Shown here: positions 34,461 to 45,140 of the stretch, piece after piece
Layout of the letters: every line of letters begins with the position of its first letter
How positions within the stretch are numbered: the first letter of the stretch is position 1
Origin: Isoetes taiwanensis
Taxonomy: Eukaryota > Streptophyta > Lycopodiopsida > Isoetales > Isoetaceae
Assembly (NCBI GenBank): GCA_021234155.1
Contig: JAJEKV010000064.1
Span: 3,414,001 to 3,478,000 of the forward strand
Reading direction: 5' to 3'
DNA length: 64,000 bases
Made by a program: the position numbers and the translations under genes
The notes under the pieces: model-generated
Seen by the model: the letters and a program-made list of their open reading frames with translations, nothing else
The model's database searches: none
Told to the model about the DNA's origin: nothing

Positions 34461-36838
34461 TCAAGGACCATGTACCAGCAAGCGGGTCTGGATCCTGCTA
34501 TCACCCGTGTCACCCTGGGGTAAGTAAAAGGTGGACTTCCCTGCAGCCAAGCAGTCATGTAGTTTCTGGAGCATTATCTTGAAGCCTGACCTCATGCAAT
34601 CTATGTCTTCCTTTTTGAACCAATCACGGTTAATCAGAATCTGCATTAAAACATGAATTTAGCCATGAACTGAAAATTTGCCTCAAAAAAAAAGAAACAA
34701 CAAACATAAACTCAAAGACTCACATTATCCTCCTTGCCACTGATGTCTTTAACAAATTTCTTCACATAATTTATGACATACACACCACAGTCCGAATTAT
34801 TGTGCTGTTGGGGAGTTTCTAATGGAATGCAGGGTGCATTATGCAATGCACTTTCCTCATGCCTCCACCTCTTAAACACGTCTGTGAGGAATCTGCAAGT
34901 ATGAATAAGAAATTAGCTTCAATCATAATGCAAAAGATTAAATATTTCGAGATAGAGAGGAATACTTACAGTGTCACAAATTCTCGGGTAGATGCATGCA
35001 AGGGAGCATATGAATCAAGGTGCAGAATGCAAGGGCAGGGCTTTCCAAGCCGAGCACACGCCAGGCCATCAGTCACTAAGATGAAAAGGCTCCAATGGCC
35101 ACTAAGAAATAGCAATTTGAAAGGCAATTAGAATAGATTTAAAACTTAAATAATCAAGTGATCTGAGTTTACCCAGCATTGACAGGAATATAATAGAATT
35201 GTGCTGTCTGGATCTTCCACCGTGCCCTACCAAACGGGTTGTCAGGGATGAGCTTGGCAAACTGCTCATAAGCCCCTGCCAACCCGGCCTTGCTTCCACT
35301 CAAGAACAGCCCGAATGCAGCAGGATGCAAGAACACATGATGACACCTTCTCTGGATTGGAATTGAGTGCAGAATTACCCTGTACAACCAATTGAGCAAT
35401 TGAGTGCAATGAAAAACTGAAATTGAAGAAACTTAAGAACTTAAAAACTTACAGGAGATAAGAACCAATGCAATCCGAGTCCACATCGCTCTCCAGATCC
35501 CCGAGGCCAGAAGGGATTGTCATAAATTTTAGGGCCTCGGCTTCTTGGATGTAAAACTCGACATTTGCTGACTTGCTGCCCACCTTGATGAAGGGGCTCT
35601 CAACCACCACGGGGAAATTTAATGTGAAGGGGCACTGCCATCGATCGGCATCAACACCTCTTTGGTAGTCCAAAACAGAATCTAGAAAATGTGGATCGAC
35701 AGAGTACAAATGATACAGCATAATCTTGCTGGGCTTGGGAATATTATCTTCGAGCTCAGTTTCCAGCAGGATCTGGTTAGGGGCCATGAATTCAGTGGAT
35801 TTAGGAGGAGGTTTTGGGGGTTTTGGATCTGCACGATGCCTCCGAGAATTTTTTGGGCCTGGCTTTGGCAACACAGGTTTAGGCAAAGGGCGCTTTTTAG
35901 GCAAAGGGGCGTGTTTAGGCAAAGGGGACGAATACTTACCGCTGCTGCAGCCACCTCCTCGCCACATCATCAGCGGCCCAATTGGCTTTGCTCCTGCTCT
36001 TTGGTTAGTGGAGGCCAAAGCTCATCATCGAGATTAAATTTTGGTGCTCACCGATCCGTGCCTTTATCTCCTCGACCGCAATTGTTGGCTTTCCAATTCA
36101 CTTGCTTTCTTCCTCTGCACCTGTAAATTAATGAAGGCTTCTCTTTGGCTCTTATCGAAGACCCATTTCAATTTGCTCATCGGCCACCACTCCAAAGATG
36201 TCTCCGGCCCCTCGCAATTTTCGGGTGAGGTTGTGGGCATATTTATAGTCCGGATCCATGCTTTTGGCCACGTAAATCTTTGCATAACTCCTCTTCTTCC
36301 GATTGGCATTCGCCTTGGCGGGCTCGCATTGGGCAAATGAATTCGGGTTTGAGATCCTCCCCTCGGCGATCGGGAACCCGCCACCTATCAACCAAGGCAT
36401 GCACTCAAACACGCGGATTTTCGAGCTCAACCTTCCTAGAGTAACTTTTGGTGCAGTCATCAACTAAGCACTTCCATCTCTTTGCCAGCTGATCGTAACT
36501 GGAATCAGGGGCCTCTTCGTTCAAGTAACTCGCATCAGGCTCGTCTATGACAACACCCTCCTTTACCGCCCCCTTCCTCATTCAAATCGCCCGGCAGGTT
36601 GAGCGCCCACGTAAGCTTCGTTCTTTCACCTCCTCCTCTGTATTCTTCCCCACCGCCGATTTTTCCTCCCCTTCATCCAATTTTTGTTGCCCTGACGGCT
36701 TCGAGGACTCCACCTCGGCATCCGAATCCGCTTTTCATGTCGCGGGATCGGGAACACGGAATGCATACAAAGCAGCGCCTTCAAGACAAAGATTCTCAAA
36801 AACCGGTGTTGAGGCTGACTTCCGTGTTTAAGGATTAG
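34461..36838 (-). CDS. Ulp1-like (C48) SUMO-type protease gene carried by the MULE
   Basis: Cysteine protease of the family that removes SUMO. Well-supported exons on the minus strand are about 36018-35453, 35380-35173, 35101-34970, 34892-34724 and about 34644-34461. Splice phases join SYL|L|VILHSIPIQRR and IPVNAG|GHWSLFILV. Catalytic residues are His in GHWSLFILV, Asp in CILHLDSYAPLHAS, and the Gln/Cys pair in ETPQQHNNSDCGVYVINYV. The last exon carries NRDWFKKEDIDCMRSGFKIM. Upstream are a Lys/Pro-rich stretch (PLPKKRPLPKPVLPKPGP) and acidic or charged exons to about 36838 ('EEKSAVGKNTEEEVKER', 'VVIDEPDASYLNEEAPDSSY'). That N-terminal half shows frame breaks near 36160 and 36400-36590, so it may be damaged or miscalled. 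The catalytic domain looks intact. Expected in nucleus or cytosol. Confidence 0.85.
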
Positions 36839-37230
36839 ATCCATCCGCAAGCCACGAAGATTTAGTAAAGAATAGTAGGAAATAGTAAAAAACTTGATAT
36901 AACAGAGTGAAAGGGTCGATTTTACCTCCGTAACTTCGTTAATACAGGAGGTAAACGAGGGTAAACGACTTCCGCAACGCTAATGGTGCCGCCGCCGACA
37001 AAACCACTTTGGGCACAGAGGAACCGAGCTTCATCGCGACTGCGAGTTCTCGCCGCACTTGGACTCTTCGAAATCGGCGGAGTCTTTCTGCTCGCCCTCC
37101 GGTATCCCAAGGTCCCACGCGGGCGAGGGGATTGGCCACGTACACATCATTAATGGCCTGTCCAAATTTAATTATAAAATTAAAGTTGATGCCGCTTCGG
37201 GATCACGGAGGGGCGGTATAAATCACCGGA
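36839..37230. other. Upstream region of the protease gene
   Basis: Minus-strand frames here (about 36922-37145) are open and GC-richer, and one contains an ATG followed by KLGSSVPKVVLSAAAPLALR. It may be the leader or first exon of the protease gene, but no splice link was established. Confidence 0.35.
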
Positions 37231-38561
37231 TCTAATGGTCGACAAAGAAATTTCGGAGTGCATCTAACGACGGAGAATAACTCCCGCCCGTGTCGGCGAC
37301 ATCCACGCCGCTCTCGGCTTCGGCCACGGACGGATGATCCCGGAGGGGCGGGATCCACTCACCGGACGGGTGATCCCGGGAGGATCTGATCACCACGGCC
37401 GATAGCGGCACGAAAAACCACGCACCCGCAGAACAGATCCAAGTCGCGGGATCCACATCACCATATCGGGGATCCCGAGGAGGGATCACCACGGCGGATA
37501 GCATCCCGATTATCGCCCGCGGGGGACGATCCCGGAGGAGGGGGATCACCACGGATGCGTCGCCGTTATCGCCCGGGGGGATCCGGGAGGAGGGATAACG
37601 ATGGCGAATCCAGTTATCAGCCATTGGGGTGATCGGGAGGAGGGATCCGCCCCGGTGCCCGGGGATCCCGGAGGAGGATCAGGATAGCCCGCCGTTATCA
37701 CCACGGCCGGGTAATCCGGAGGAGGGGGATCATACCGGATAGGGTCCGCCTTTATCGGGCCTACCACGGGTGATCCGTGAGGAGGGATCCCATGTCCGGG
37801 TGCCCGGGATCCCGAGGAGGGATCGCCCGCGGCGAGGATAGCATCCACCGCTATCACCACTGGGAAACGATCCCCGAGGAGGGATCACCACTGGCGGATA
37901 GGCCCGGCCGTTATCACCGGGGATCCCGAGGAGGGGATAACGATGGCGAATAGCGCCCGGCGTTATCAGCCATTGGGGGGTGATCCCGAAGAGGGGATCC
38001 GCGTCGGGTGCCCTCGGGATCCCGGAGGAGGGGGATCACCTCTACGGATAGGCCCCGTTATCAGCCACCACGGTAATCCCTGAGGAGGGATCACCTCTAC
38101 GGATAGGGTCCCCTTTATCAGCCACTCCACGGGTGATCCCGGAGGAGGGATCCACCGGGGTGCCCGGGATCCTGGGAGGTGGGGATCAACTCATGGATTA
38201 AGGCATGGCCGCTATCGCCACGCACGGTGATCCTGAGGAGGGGATCCGTGGCCTGGTGCCTGGGGATCCTGGGAGGAGGGGATCACCCGGCGGATATCGT
38301 CCGGCCAAGCACGCCAGCCGACCGTGGGGATCCCGGAGGAGGGGATCGCGTGGATGATCCCGGAGGCGGGAATCTCTGAGGCGCGGACGGCCGCGATTGC
38401 ACGGGGGTTTGGACGGCGGGGATGGTCTGGGCCGACGTGGCATCTGCCGTACCTCAGAACGGGGTCTCCCGAATGGACCCCGTCGAGAGAGACCCGGGAT
38501 CCCGGAGGCCGGTAAATTTATCTCCGGGATCACCGAATCAAGGGTAAAAGTATCCTGAGCC
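37231..38561 (-). repeat. Right terminal inverted repeat with hairpin array
   Basis: The outer part (38255-38561) mirrors the left end. Inward it becomes an array of GATCCC-GGAGGAG-GGATC units, the reverse orientation of the left array, with remnants of the GGCGGATAGCGTCCGCC-type palindrome. Units here carry many small insertions, deletions and missing bases compared with the clean left array. The inner boundaries of the two arrays do not match. Confidence 0.85.
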
Positions 38562-38570
38562 CATTTTGCA
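38562..38570. other. Target-site duplication, right copy
   Basis: CATTTTGCA directly follows the right terminus (ATCCTGAGCC) and equals 28330-28338. Confidence 0.93.
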
Positions 38571-39570
38571 TCTATTTCTTGCCATCCTTTTTCCGGGAAC
38601 TGGCCGTGCTTCAAATATTCTGGTACCGCATCTGCTATCATGATCCGAATAGGCCATATTCGAGCCATCCGGCAGAGGTATGTCTTCGACCCAAACTAGG
38701 GTTTGAGTGCCACGTTTTGCCACATGCTTTCTGTATATCCATTGTATTTTAATTACCTTAGAATTTTTTCCTTTTTCCCTTTAGTATCAATAAGATCCCC
38801 TGCTTATTGGTATTTTTTCAAAACCATATCTTATGTGTTAGTATACCATGCTACATAGGCATCCAAGACATGTTTAAATAAATTCCATAATCCTGTGGTA
38901 GAAGAATATAGATTCCTTAAGAAGATTCCTGTGGCAGAAGAATACAGATTCCGTTACCTTAAGATGTCTGCTTGGTGCTCCCCTTATATGGAAATATCAT
39001 GTCTGTAAATATAGCAAACTTTTGTTCACAAATGTTAGTGGAATATTTCAAGGCTCGTTGCTCACTGGTGCTTGTAATGATAGTTATAAAACATTCCGCA
39101 GGAGCATAACTTGCTGGTGCTGGATAAAACCTCTCTAAACTCACCATGCATCATGGTGCTGGATATGTTGTTAAGCAAGAAGTGCATCATTATAAATTGT
39201 AGGTGTGAAATTTTTCTAAAAGAAGTTCCTCAAGCGGGCAAGTTGATGGGCTGGTTGCTATTAAATGTCAAAAAGTGGATCTCGTGTGATATATATTCCT
39301 GATTGCTTTTAAGTTTGAAGGTACGTGAGAGGAGAAAGAAATTGTAGTAAACAACACCTAAACAAACACAAAATTTACTACCAACTCCTATTTCCCCATT
39401 GCAATGGAGTTGGTGAAACATGATCTCCTCAAATTACAAAACATTTGGAGTCAATTAAATAAAGATGTTATTCGATAAATGAGAAAGTCTAGATGCTTAA
39501 TATATCATTTACATCATTATATTAATAAAAGAACTAGGGAATAACAGCAACTACAATAGATATTATGCAT
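38571..39570. other. Right flank of the MULE; no gene proven
   Basis: A minus-strand frame from the ATG at 38668 (MARIWPIRIMIADAVPEYLK, then HGQFPEKGWQEIDAK) runs into the MULE. With the element and one duplication removed it would continue in frame into the left flank. From 38740 to 39570 the DNA is AT-rich with direct repeats around CTGTGG(T/C)AGAAGAATA (38893 and 38930) but nothing recognisable. Confidence 0.4.
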
Positions 39571-39576
39571 GTCCAT

Positions 39577-39995
39577 TATTCTGACGAATATAGGAAGATA
39601 GTCAGCATAATAGTCACAAAATTAATCAGTGTATTCGTCAACTTGTAAGTCGTCTAATTAGTCAGATATTTAGTCAAACATTTGGACAGACAAATAGTCA
39701 GGCTACAAGTCAGACTCTTAGTCAGCAAAATCGTCAGAAATGATTCGTCCGACTACTCGTCACCTCATTAGTCAGATTATTAGACAACTAATTAGTCAAG
39801 CTAAACGTTAGTTTAAATGTCAGGTAATTCGTCAGATGCTTATTAGTCAGTTTATTAGTCAGATTTTTCGTCAAATCTAAACGTCAGTTTGTTAGGCAGA
39901 TCAAGCGTCATATTAACAGTCAAATATGCATTTGCCAAACTGTTTTAGACCCTCTGACGATTTTCCTGACGTTTAGCTGTCATTCTCTTGTAGTG
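39577..39995 (-). mobile_element. CACTA (En/Spm-type) transposon end with subterminal repeats
   Basis: Read on the minus strand, the terminus is CACTACAAGAGAATGACAG, the canonical CACTA inverted-repeat start. It is followed by about 400 bp packed with short degenerate motifs (CTGACTAAT, CTGACGAAT, AAACGTCAG), the subterminal transposase-binding pattern of the superfamily. The element would extend leftwards; no transposase and no opposite end are seen. It ends directly against 'tttgcccccgtaggggcaac', part of another dispersed motif. Confidence 0.7.
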
Positions 39996-40149
39996 TTTGC
40001 CCCCGTAGGGGCAACCCAAAAATGACAAAGACTACATGGTCTCCCCTAGATTGTTGTACATATAAAATGTATGGATGCCAAAACTAGTATTTACAAAAAA
40101 TTGGCATATACTCCATGGTCACATCTAGATTTTAGTACACATAATATAA

Positions 40150-40640
40150 ATGTTCTTCTACCTTTGCTACTTACCTTGAGTTGATGCCTCTAACCTTCTT
40201 GATCTATTGTTTAGGCCTTTGATGTAGCCATCCATTGCATGCCTCTCGCTAAATAATCCGAGCTTCATGAACTCTTCTATATATACAGCTACTGAGATGT
40301 TGCCCTGTCTAGGCGGTAAAAGTTCTGGATTTGCCCACTCTTATGAGATCTCAACACATAGTGCTTCCTCTTTGGCAAAGGTCCTAAACCTGTAGTTGTT
40401 TCTGTTGAGCATGTTTGCCTTTGTATAGCCTTTCCACCAAATGTGAGCAGTGCCCTAAAGGTTTTATGTAGCTATTCTTCCCTTATTCTTGTTCCACATG
40501 CCATGTAAATTATCGTATTCTTCCATTTCATCCATCCACGCCTCGGCCTCCATTAGGGACTACAGCTTCCATGTTGGCTACTCAGGTCGTTGCTCTCTAT
40601 CAACTGGTGCTAGAGGACCATGTTTCTCTACTTGTGCCTA
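40150..40640 (-). pseudogene. Decayed Ty3/gypsy gag fragment
   Basis: The minus strand carries a Retrotrans_gag-like region with stops: EAWMDEMEEYDNLHGMW, GRIAT, AHIWWKGYTK, then 'RQGNISVAVYIEEFMKLGLF' and 'DGYIKGLNNRSRRLEA'. This order (W...EMEE...ATxxLxGxAxxWW...QGxxSVxxYxxEFxxL) is the gag capsid signature. It shares orientation with the LTR at 46294-47892, but large insertions lie between, so membership of the same element is only possible. Confidence 0.65.
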
Positions 40641-42235
40641 CAAGTTCCTGCATCTGCCTTCACATGCTCACTAGGTGTTTGTTTGTTGCTTTTAGCTAGT
40701 GTTAACTCCCCTATGTGTGGTTCATCACCAATCATGTTCCTAGGCTGCCAATTAAAAGTTGGAACCTGACTGCCTAGTGTGCATGAAGCTAGCCCTGGAG
40801 TTCTTGCTGCACAATTAGACCATACATACTTGTTATGGTTCTTATCGTTGAGCAAGTTAATCAAACGCTATTGCTAAGTTAGGTTTTGGCAAAGGTTAGA
40901 GGGAACAAAAGTAATAACATTCTATGCTCAATAAAAACTTAAGTGTCATGACAAAACAATTTAAGGTTACAATGAAGGAGCGAATCATGATGGTGGCAAG
41001 CTTTCTTGAAGAATTTCTTCACATCCTTGAACTTGAGGCCGTGATTTATATTTCTCAATATTTTGGGTTGACCCTCCTAAGTGAGGCTACTCTTTGCAGA
41101 GGTAGGTCTAGTGTTGCTGCTGCCACTACGGCTAGAGGTGCATCTCAAAGATATCACATGCAAAATCAAGGGGATAATAGTGCTATCGATCTCTTTATGA
41201 GGCAACTAGTAAGAAGATTGCTTCAACACCTTTTGAATTGTGTAAAACTAGTATCTGATTCTGTGTAAGTGAAGGGAGATAGTATCTCAATGCTCTCCAT
41301 TCCTGAGGCTGCCTTTCTTACCCCTAAAGTTAATCCTAGCCCTCTTCTAGTTGTTGCCTAGCCTCGAATCTCCAATGCTAGCAAGTTATCATGGTCCTTG
41401 CATTGAGATGCGCTATTGAAGTTGATCTAGCTATCCTGAAGAGTTTGACCCACTGAAGAAGAAGGTGTTTGAGGTCTTTCGGTGCTTCTATTCTTGTACA
41501 TTCTTGCTTTTATTGCTTGGGCCTCTTTCTTAGTTGACAGTGCTTCATGTTGAAGCACCTAATGGTGGCATAAGCTTATGGTATGGCCCATGTATGATAC
41601 ATGCTCTATTACTTTCCTTGGAAACTCTTGGTTACGAGTGGTCAACAAAATCATCTTGTTGGCTATCCATAAGTACTGATAGAAGCTCATTGATGTGGAG
41701 CTCTCATTCAGGACAGCAAAGAAGCTACAAAATGGCATTAGCTAGAAGATAGTCTTCACCTTCAATGATAATTGGTGTGAGTGTTGTGATGTCCATGGGT
41801 GGGTGCGTGGCCCTCCTCCTCGTAATCTTCATCCTATTACTGTTGACCTGATGAAGTTCCCTCCAGAAGATTCTCCGATGAATGGTCGGTAGGCTCACAT
41901 GTTCAAGGCCATAAGATCAAGAGATTGCAAGGAAGGTTTACATGGCCTATTGACAGATCTATAGTGCATGAAGGCTACTCAAACAGTTACAGCTGATAAG
42001 TATCTATGATTGTGAGCTCTACAAGTCATGTAATCCGGCGTCCTATTAGTTCTCTTCCAGATGGTACTCCTAGCATTTGGTACCTCATGCAAGACTGCAG
42101 TAATGGCTGAAAGAGAGACCCATCTACCACCTTTATTTGGAAGCCTTGTCTCATAGACTTGGAGGTGCTTATTGTACTGGGCTAAGACATTGTGATAGCA
42201 TGGTGTCAGGGACAAACTATCATGGAGATCAAAGA
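40641..42235. other. Retroelement-derived DNA without readable proteins
   Basis: Short frames on both strands: a plus frame at 40924-41268 and a minus frame at 41979-42215 ('LQVYETRLPNKGGRWVSLSA'). Position and orientation suggest decayed LINE or gypsy sequence, but no domain can be named. Confidence 0.35.
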
Positions 42236-42299
42236 TGTGGTTAAAGAATTGAAAAGCCTCTTTGATTGGTGTGTCTTGACATGGTCAGAGTCATTCTAC

Positions 42300-42690
42300 C
42301 ACCGTACAAAGTCTCATGCTAGTCGCTCCTCTCCCAGAAGGTTTTTATGTAGGCCAATCTTCTGATCCCATATATTCATCATACTGAGGTCACCACCTAG
42401 TACCCAGTTGGCCACTGGCTGATTGATTACCCAATCCATATTTTCCTTCCATAGAATGGCTCTTTTCGTCGGCTTATTTGTTGCATATATGTTAATCACT
42501 CCCCATTGAATCCCATCTGTATCAAATTGTACTGCCTTTCATCTATCCCAACATACTGCAAATTACTAGTTAATCCCTTCCATAGAGTTCCCATACCCCC
42601 TTTGGTGCCTCTGTATCCAAGCATAATATTTGTGGTCATTGATCTCGCGACTAAAACTTTAGCCCTCTTTTTAGACATCCCCTTCTTTGG
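42300..42690 (-). pseudogene. LINE (L1-like) APE endonuclease remnant
   Basis: Two minus-strand frames joined near 42497 spell the L1 endonuclease core: RGTKGGMGTLWKGLTSNLQY, VGIDERQYNLIQM, then GVINIYATNKPTKRAILWKE and 'PVANWVLGGDLSMMNIWDQK'. The usual GDFNM motif is degenerate (GDLSM). No reverse transcriptase follows in readable form. Confidence 0.7.
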
Positions 42691-42699
42691 TATTTCGAT

Positions 42700-43071
42700 T
42701 TTGCACTAGACTGGAATTGGCATTGTCTAGCAGACAGATCCAGTCGCCACATATTTGATTATCATAGAAGATGATGAAGGGGAACTAGATCCGGACCTGT
42801 TTCTCTTACTTGACATTGAGTAGTTGTACTCAACCCTGCACACAGAAGGTTATCTATATGATCCGGGTGGAAACCAGATAATACAAGTGATAACAGACGC
42901 AGATAGAGTCCGTGAAGACCTGCCACATTTTTGACAGTTCAGAAATGTCAAGTCAATGTTAACAATCTTGTATCTTAGTAATATTGTACAGAACAGAAGC
43001 TTAATATCTAGCATGATGTTTTTTATGTTGGAAATGAGGTTGCTTATTTTGATGACCATCCTTTAGTATGC

Positions 43072-43109
<38 letters not shown>

Positions 43110-43144
43110 ATTAATATAAAACCCTTTCTTTCCTTAAAAAAAAA
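42700..43144. other. No gene; homopolymer pair
   Basis: A run of about 29 T at 43077-43105 is followed within 35 bp by about 18 A at 43137-43154, so the DNA between could fold back. The A run marks the edge of the inverted duplicate. Confidence 0.5.
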
Positions 43145-43415
43145 AAAAAAAAAACCTTTTAAAATCTGTTCAAACAAACTTTTTCCATCCATGGACTTTT
43201 GCAAAGACCACTTCAGTACAATATGCAGCCTTAAGCCAAAACAGGTGTAAATTTGACTTAAGCCTTAAAAATGGTTAACATTTACTAAAGCATATGAAAT
43301 TACCAAGATTCTGTTAACAAATAAAAATTTCCTTTCGTCAATCTCATTAATGTTTTTGTTCAATACATCATTTATACCTTCAAAGGAGTACTCTAGAACA
43401 AGTACAAGATTAAAA

Positions 43416-43559
43416 TTAAAGTTTAGAGTTTCCCTTGTCTTTCAACACCATAGAGCTCAATAGACTTGTCAAAACTATATCTGCAATGCCACCATGTCTT
43501 GTACCTTTTCCAACTTGAATATATGGGAAAACACATATAGGAGCAAGAAATCCCGTTAC
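43416..43559 (-). CDS. Terminal exon of an unrecognised protein, copy 2
   Basis: Duplicate of the exon at 16577-16720. It keeps the splice acceptor, the whole 47-residue frame and the TAA; one visible replacement is Met8 to Ile. Retained coding capacity in both copies suggests a recent duplication or constraint. Confidence 0.5.
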   Translation of the reverse strand, partial: VTGFLAPICVFPYIQVGKGTRHGGIADIVLTSLLSSMVLKDKGNSKL

Positions 43560-44638
43560 CTGCAGTGAAACCAGAGGACAGTTAGCCTTTGAAGGGTAAG
43601 AGCCTAAGTCACTAACAGGTAAGCTACGGATTCCTTGGGCTTATCGCCCTTCACCTTGCATGTTAACACAAACACAATAGACATGCATATTAATCAAGCA
43701 GAGACGATATAAGTAACTCTGCCCTAAATAATGAACCTGCCCTTCATCTTGCATTTAAGATAAACACCATAGACATGTCCATAAGATAAACACAATAGAC
43801 AAAGAACCACAATAGATAGGAAAATTTTATCTGCAAAGAATATCTAAGCTCCTGCCCTAAATATTTAATCTAAGTGCATCCGTAATTCGCCGCCTACATG
43901 CTAATGGAGGCATTCCAAACAACTAGATCCAACTCTGGAAGCTTCAGTCTAGGTAATTCTTAGTGTTAACCATGCCAATAGCACGTAGAAGCCACTTGTT
44001 CCAAAGGTATGAAACTGCATCATCATACATAAATGTTAACAAATAGTTTCATACTCTAATCCTAAGGCCAGCCCTGTTTTCTAATGATCTGTTTTCATTT
44101 TCCATGATCAGAAATATGTTAAGCTGCATGGATTGATCACAAATATGTTAAGCTGCATGGATTTTTGTTTTATCATGTCTACACTATAAGACTAAAGGAT
44201 GTAAACCACACTAGGGGTTAAATCATCAGCCCACTGGCAGAATCTCATGCAACAGTAAAAAAATCAACACGTCTACTCAAAATATGCAAGGTGCATGGAT
44301 TCAAGCATGCCAAGTAGTGTAACCTGAGATCTAAAACCTGGCCGCTCTAACATCATGAAATTAGCTTAATATTTTGTTGGCACAGCACTCATGGGGTCAT
44401 ATGCTCCTTTTAATAAGCAAAGGGGACGAATCCTAAACAGTTAAAGTCTGTGATGTACAGACCAACATAAAAATATCATTTAGCATTTTATATTGAAGTA
44501 CAACAGCTCATAAACATCTCATAAACAGTAAAAGCTTATAGATATTAGCAAATCCGGCTATGGAGTATCACAGAAAGCTTGTAGATGTATGCATATCCGG
44601 CTATGGAGTATTACAAAAAGCCGGCTATTTATCAGTCT

Positions 44639-44961
44639 GGGTGAAAGCATGCTAGGGTGTACCATCTAAAGTACCTATTTAGGTAGTACAAAACTACCCA
44701 GAAAAGTACCCAGCACTGGGTACTGGGAACTTGCAAAAATGCCGCAATAAACAATAAGTTTGAAAGTTAATTCATTTATTTTAGTCATTAGTAGTATTGT
44801 TATCCTCTAGTACTATAGATTGACATGTTATTGACCCACAATTCAAAAAATTTCGATTGATTTTAATGGAAAGAAAAAACAGAAAGTACCAGTTTTAAAA
44901 GTACCCAGTGTAGGTACTTTTGAGGGTTCCAAAAGTGGTACACCGTAGCATGCTTTTACCC
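44639..44961. mobile_element. 323-bp MITE with 26-bp terminal inverted repeats
   Basis: The ends are GGGTGAAAGCATGCTAGGG... and, on the other strand, GGGTAAAAGCATGCTACGG..., matching over 26 bp with two mismatches (44639-44664 and 44936-44961). Flanks are GTCT on both sides, a possible 4-bp target duplication (a 3-bp TCT is also possible). The other copy of the host segment (about 15478-15500) has no insert, giving an empty site. The interior has GTACC/GGTAC words and no ORF. The superfamily is not clear. Confidence 0.8.
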
Positions 44962-45140
44962 GTCTGTATCATTCCATTTTTAACTCTGTTTTTGCATGAA
45001 TCAATATCTAAAATAGATTACAAAATCAGATAGATTATAAAAACCTGGGTTTGGTCGCTCCTGGTCATGGCAGCTTGCCTCTGATTCGTTTGTTTTCCTC
45101 CATTATCATGCCATGCATGTTTCTTAGGTGGAGAGTTCTG

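Larger units (their letters stand above)
28339..38561 (+). mobile_element. Complete 10.2-kb Mutator-like element with three genes
   Basis: Both ends read GGCTCAGGATACTTTTACCC going inward (right end on the minus strand), with good similarity for at least 250 bp, and the element is flanked by identical 9-bp duplications. It contains a MULE transposase gene on the plus strand (29506-32435), an unknown two-exon gene on the minus strand (32936-33501) and a Ulp1-like protease gene on the minus strand (34461-36838). Short GATCCC/GGGATC hairpins fill both ends and the two spacers between genes. Ulp1-bearing MULEs are known in flowering plants (Kaonashi-type elements). The hairpin-array ends and the extra gene are not something I recall from them. 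Confidence 0.93.
43145..45140 (-). repeat. Inverted copy of the 15316-16990 segment
   Basis: Runs from the A tract and CCTTTTAAAATCTG to CTTAGGTGGAGAGTT, the reverse complement of 15316-16990. It contains the same terminal exon and a MITE absent from the other copy. Confidence 0.85.

Noticed and set aside
35689-36126. Plus-strand frames of 103-145 codons
   Set aside because: Antisense shadows of the protease gene; the minus strand has matching splice phases and catalytic motifs.
43077-43154. Poly-T/poly-A pair as a processed retroposon tail
   Set aside because: The A run sits at the wrong end relative to any readable coding strand and no target duplication was found.
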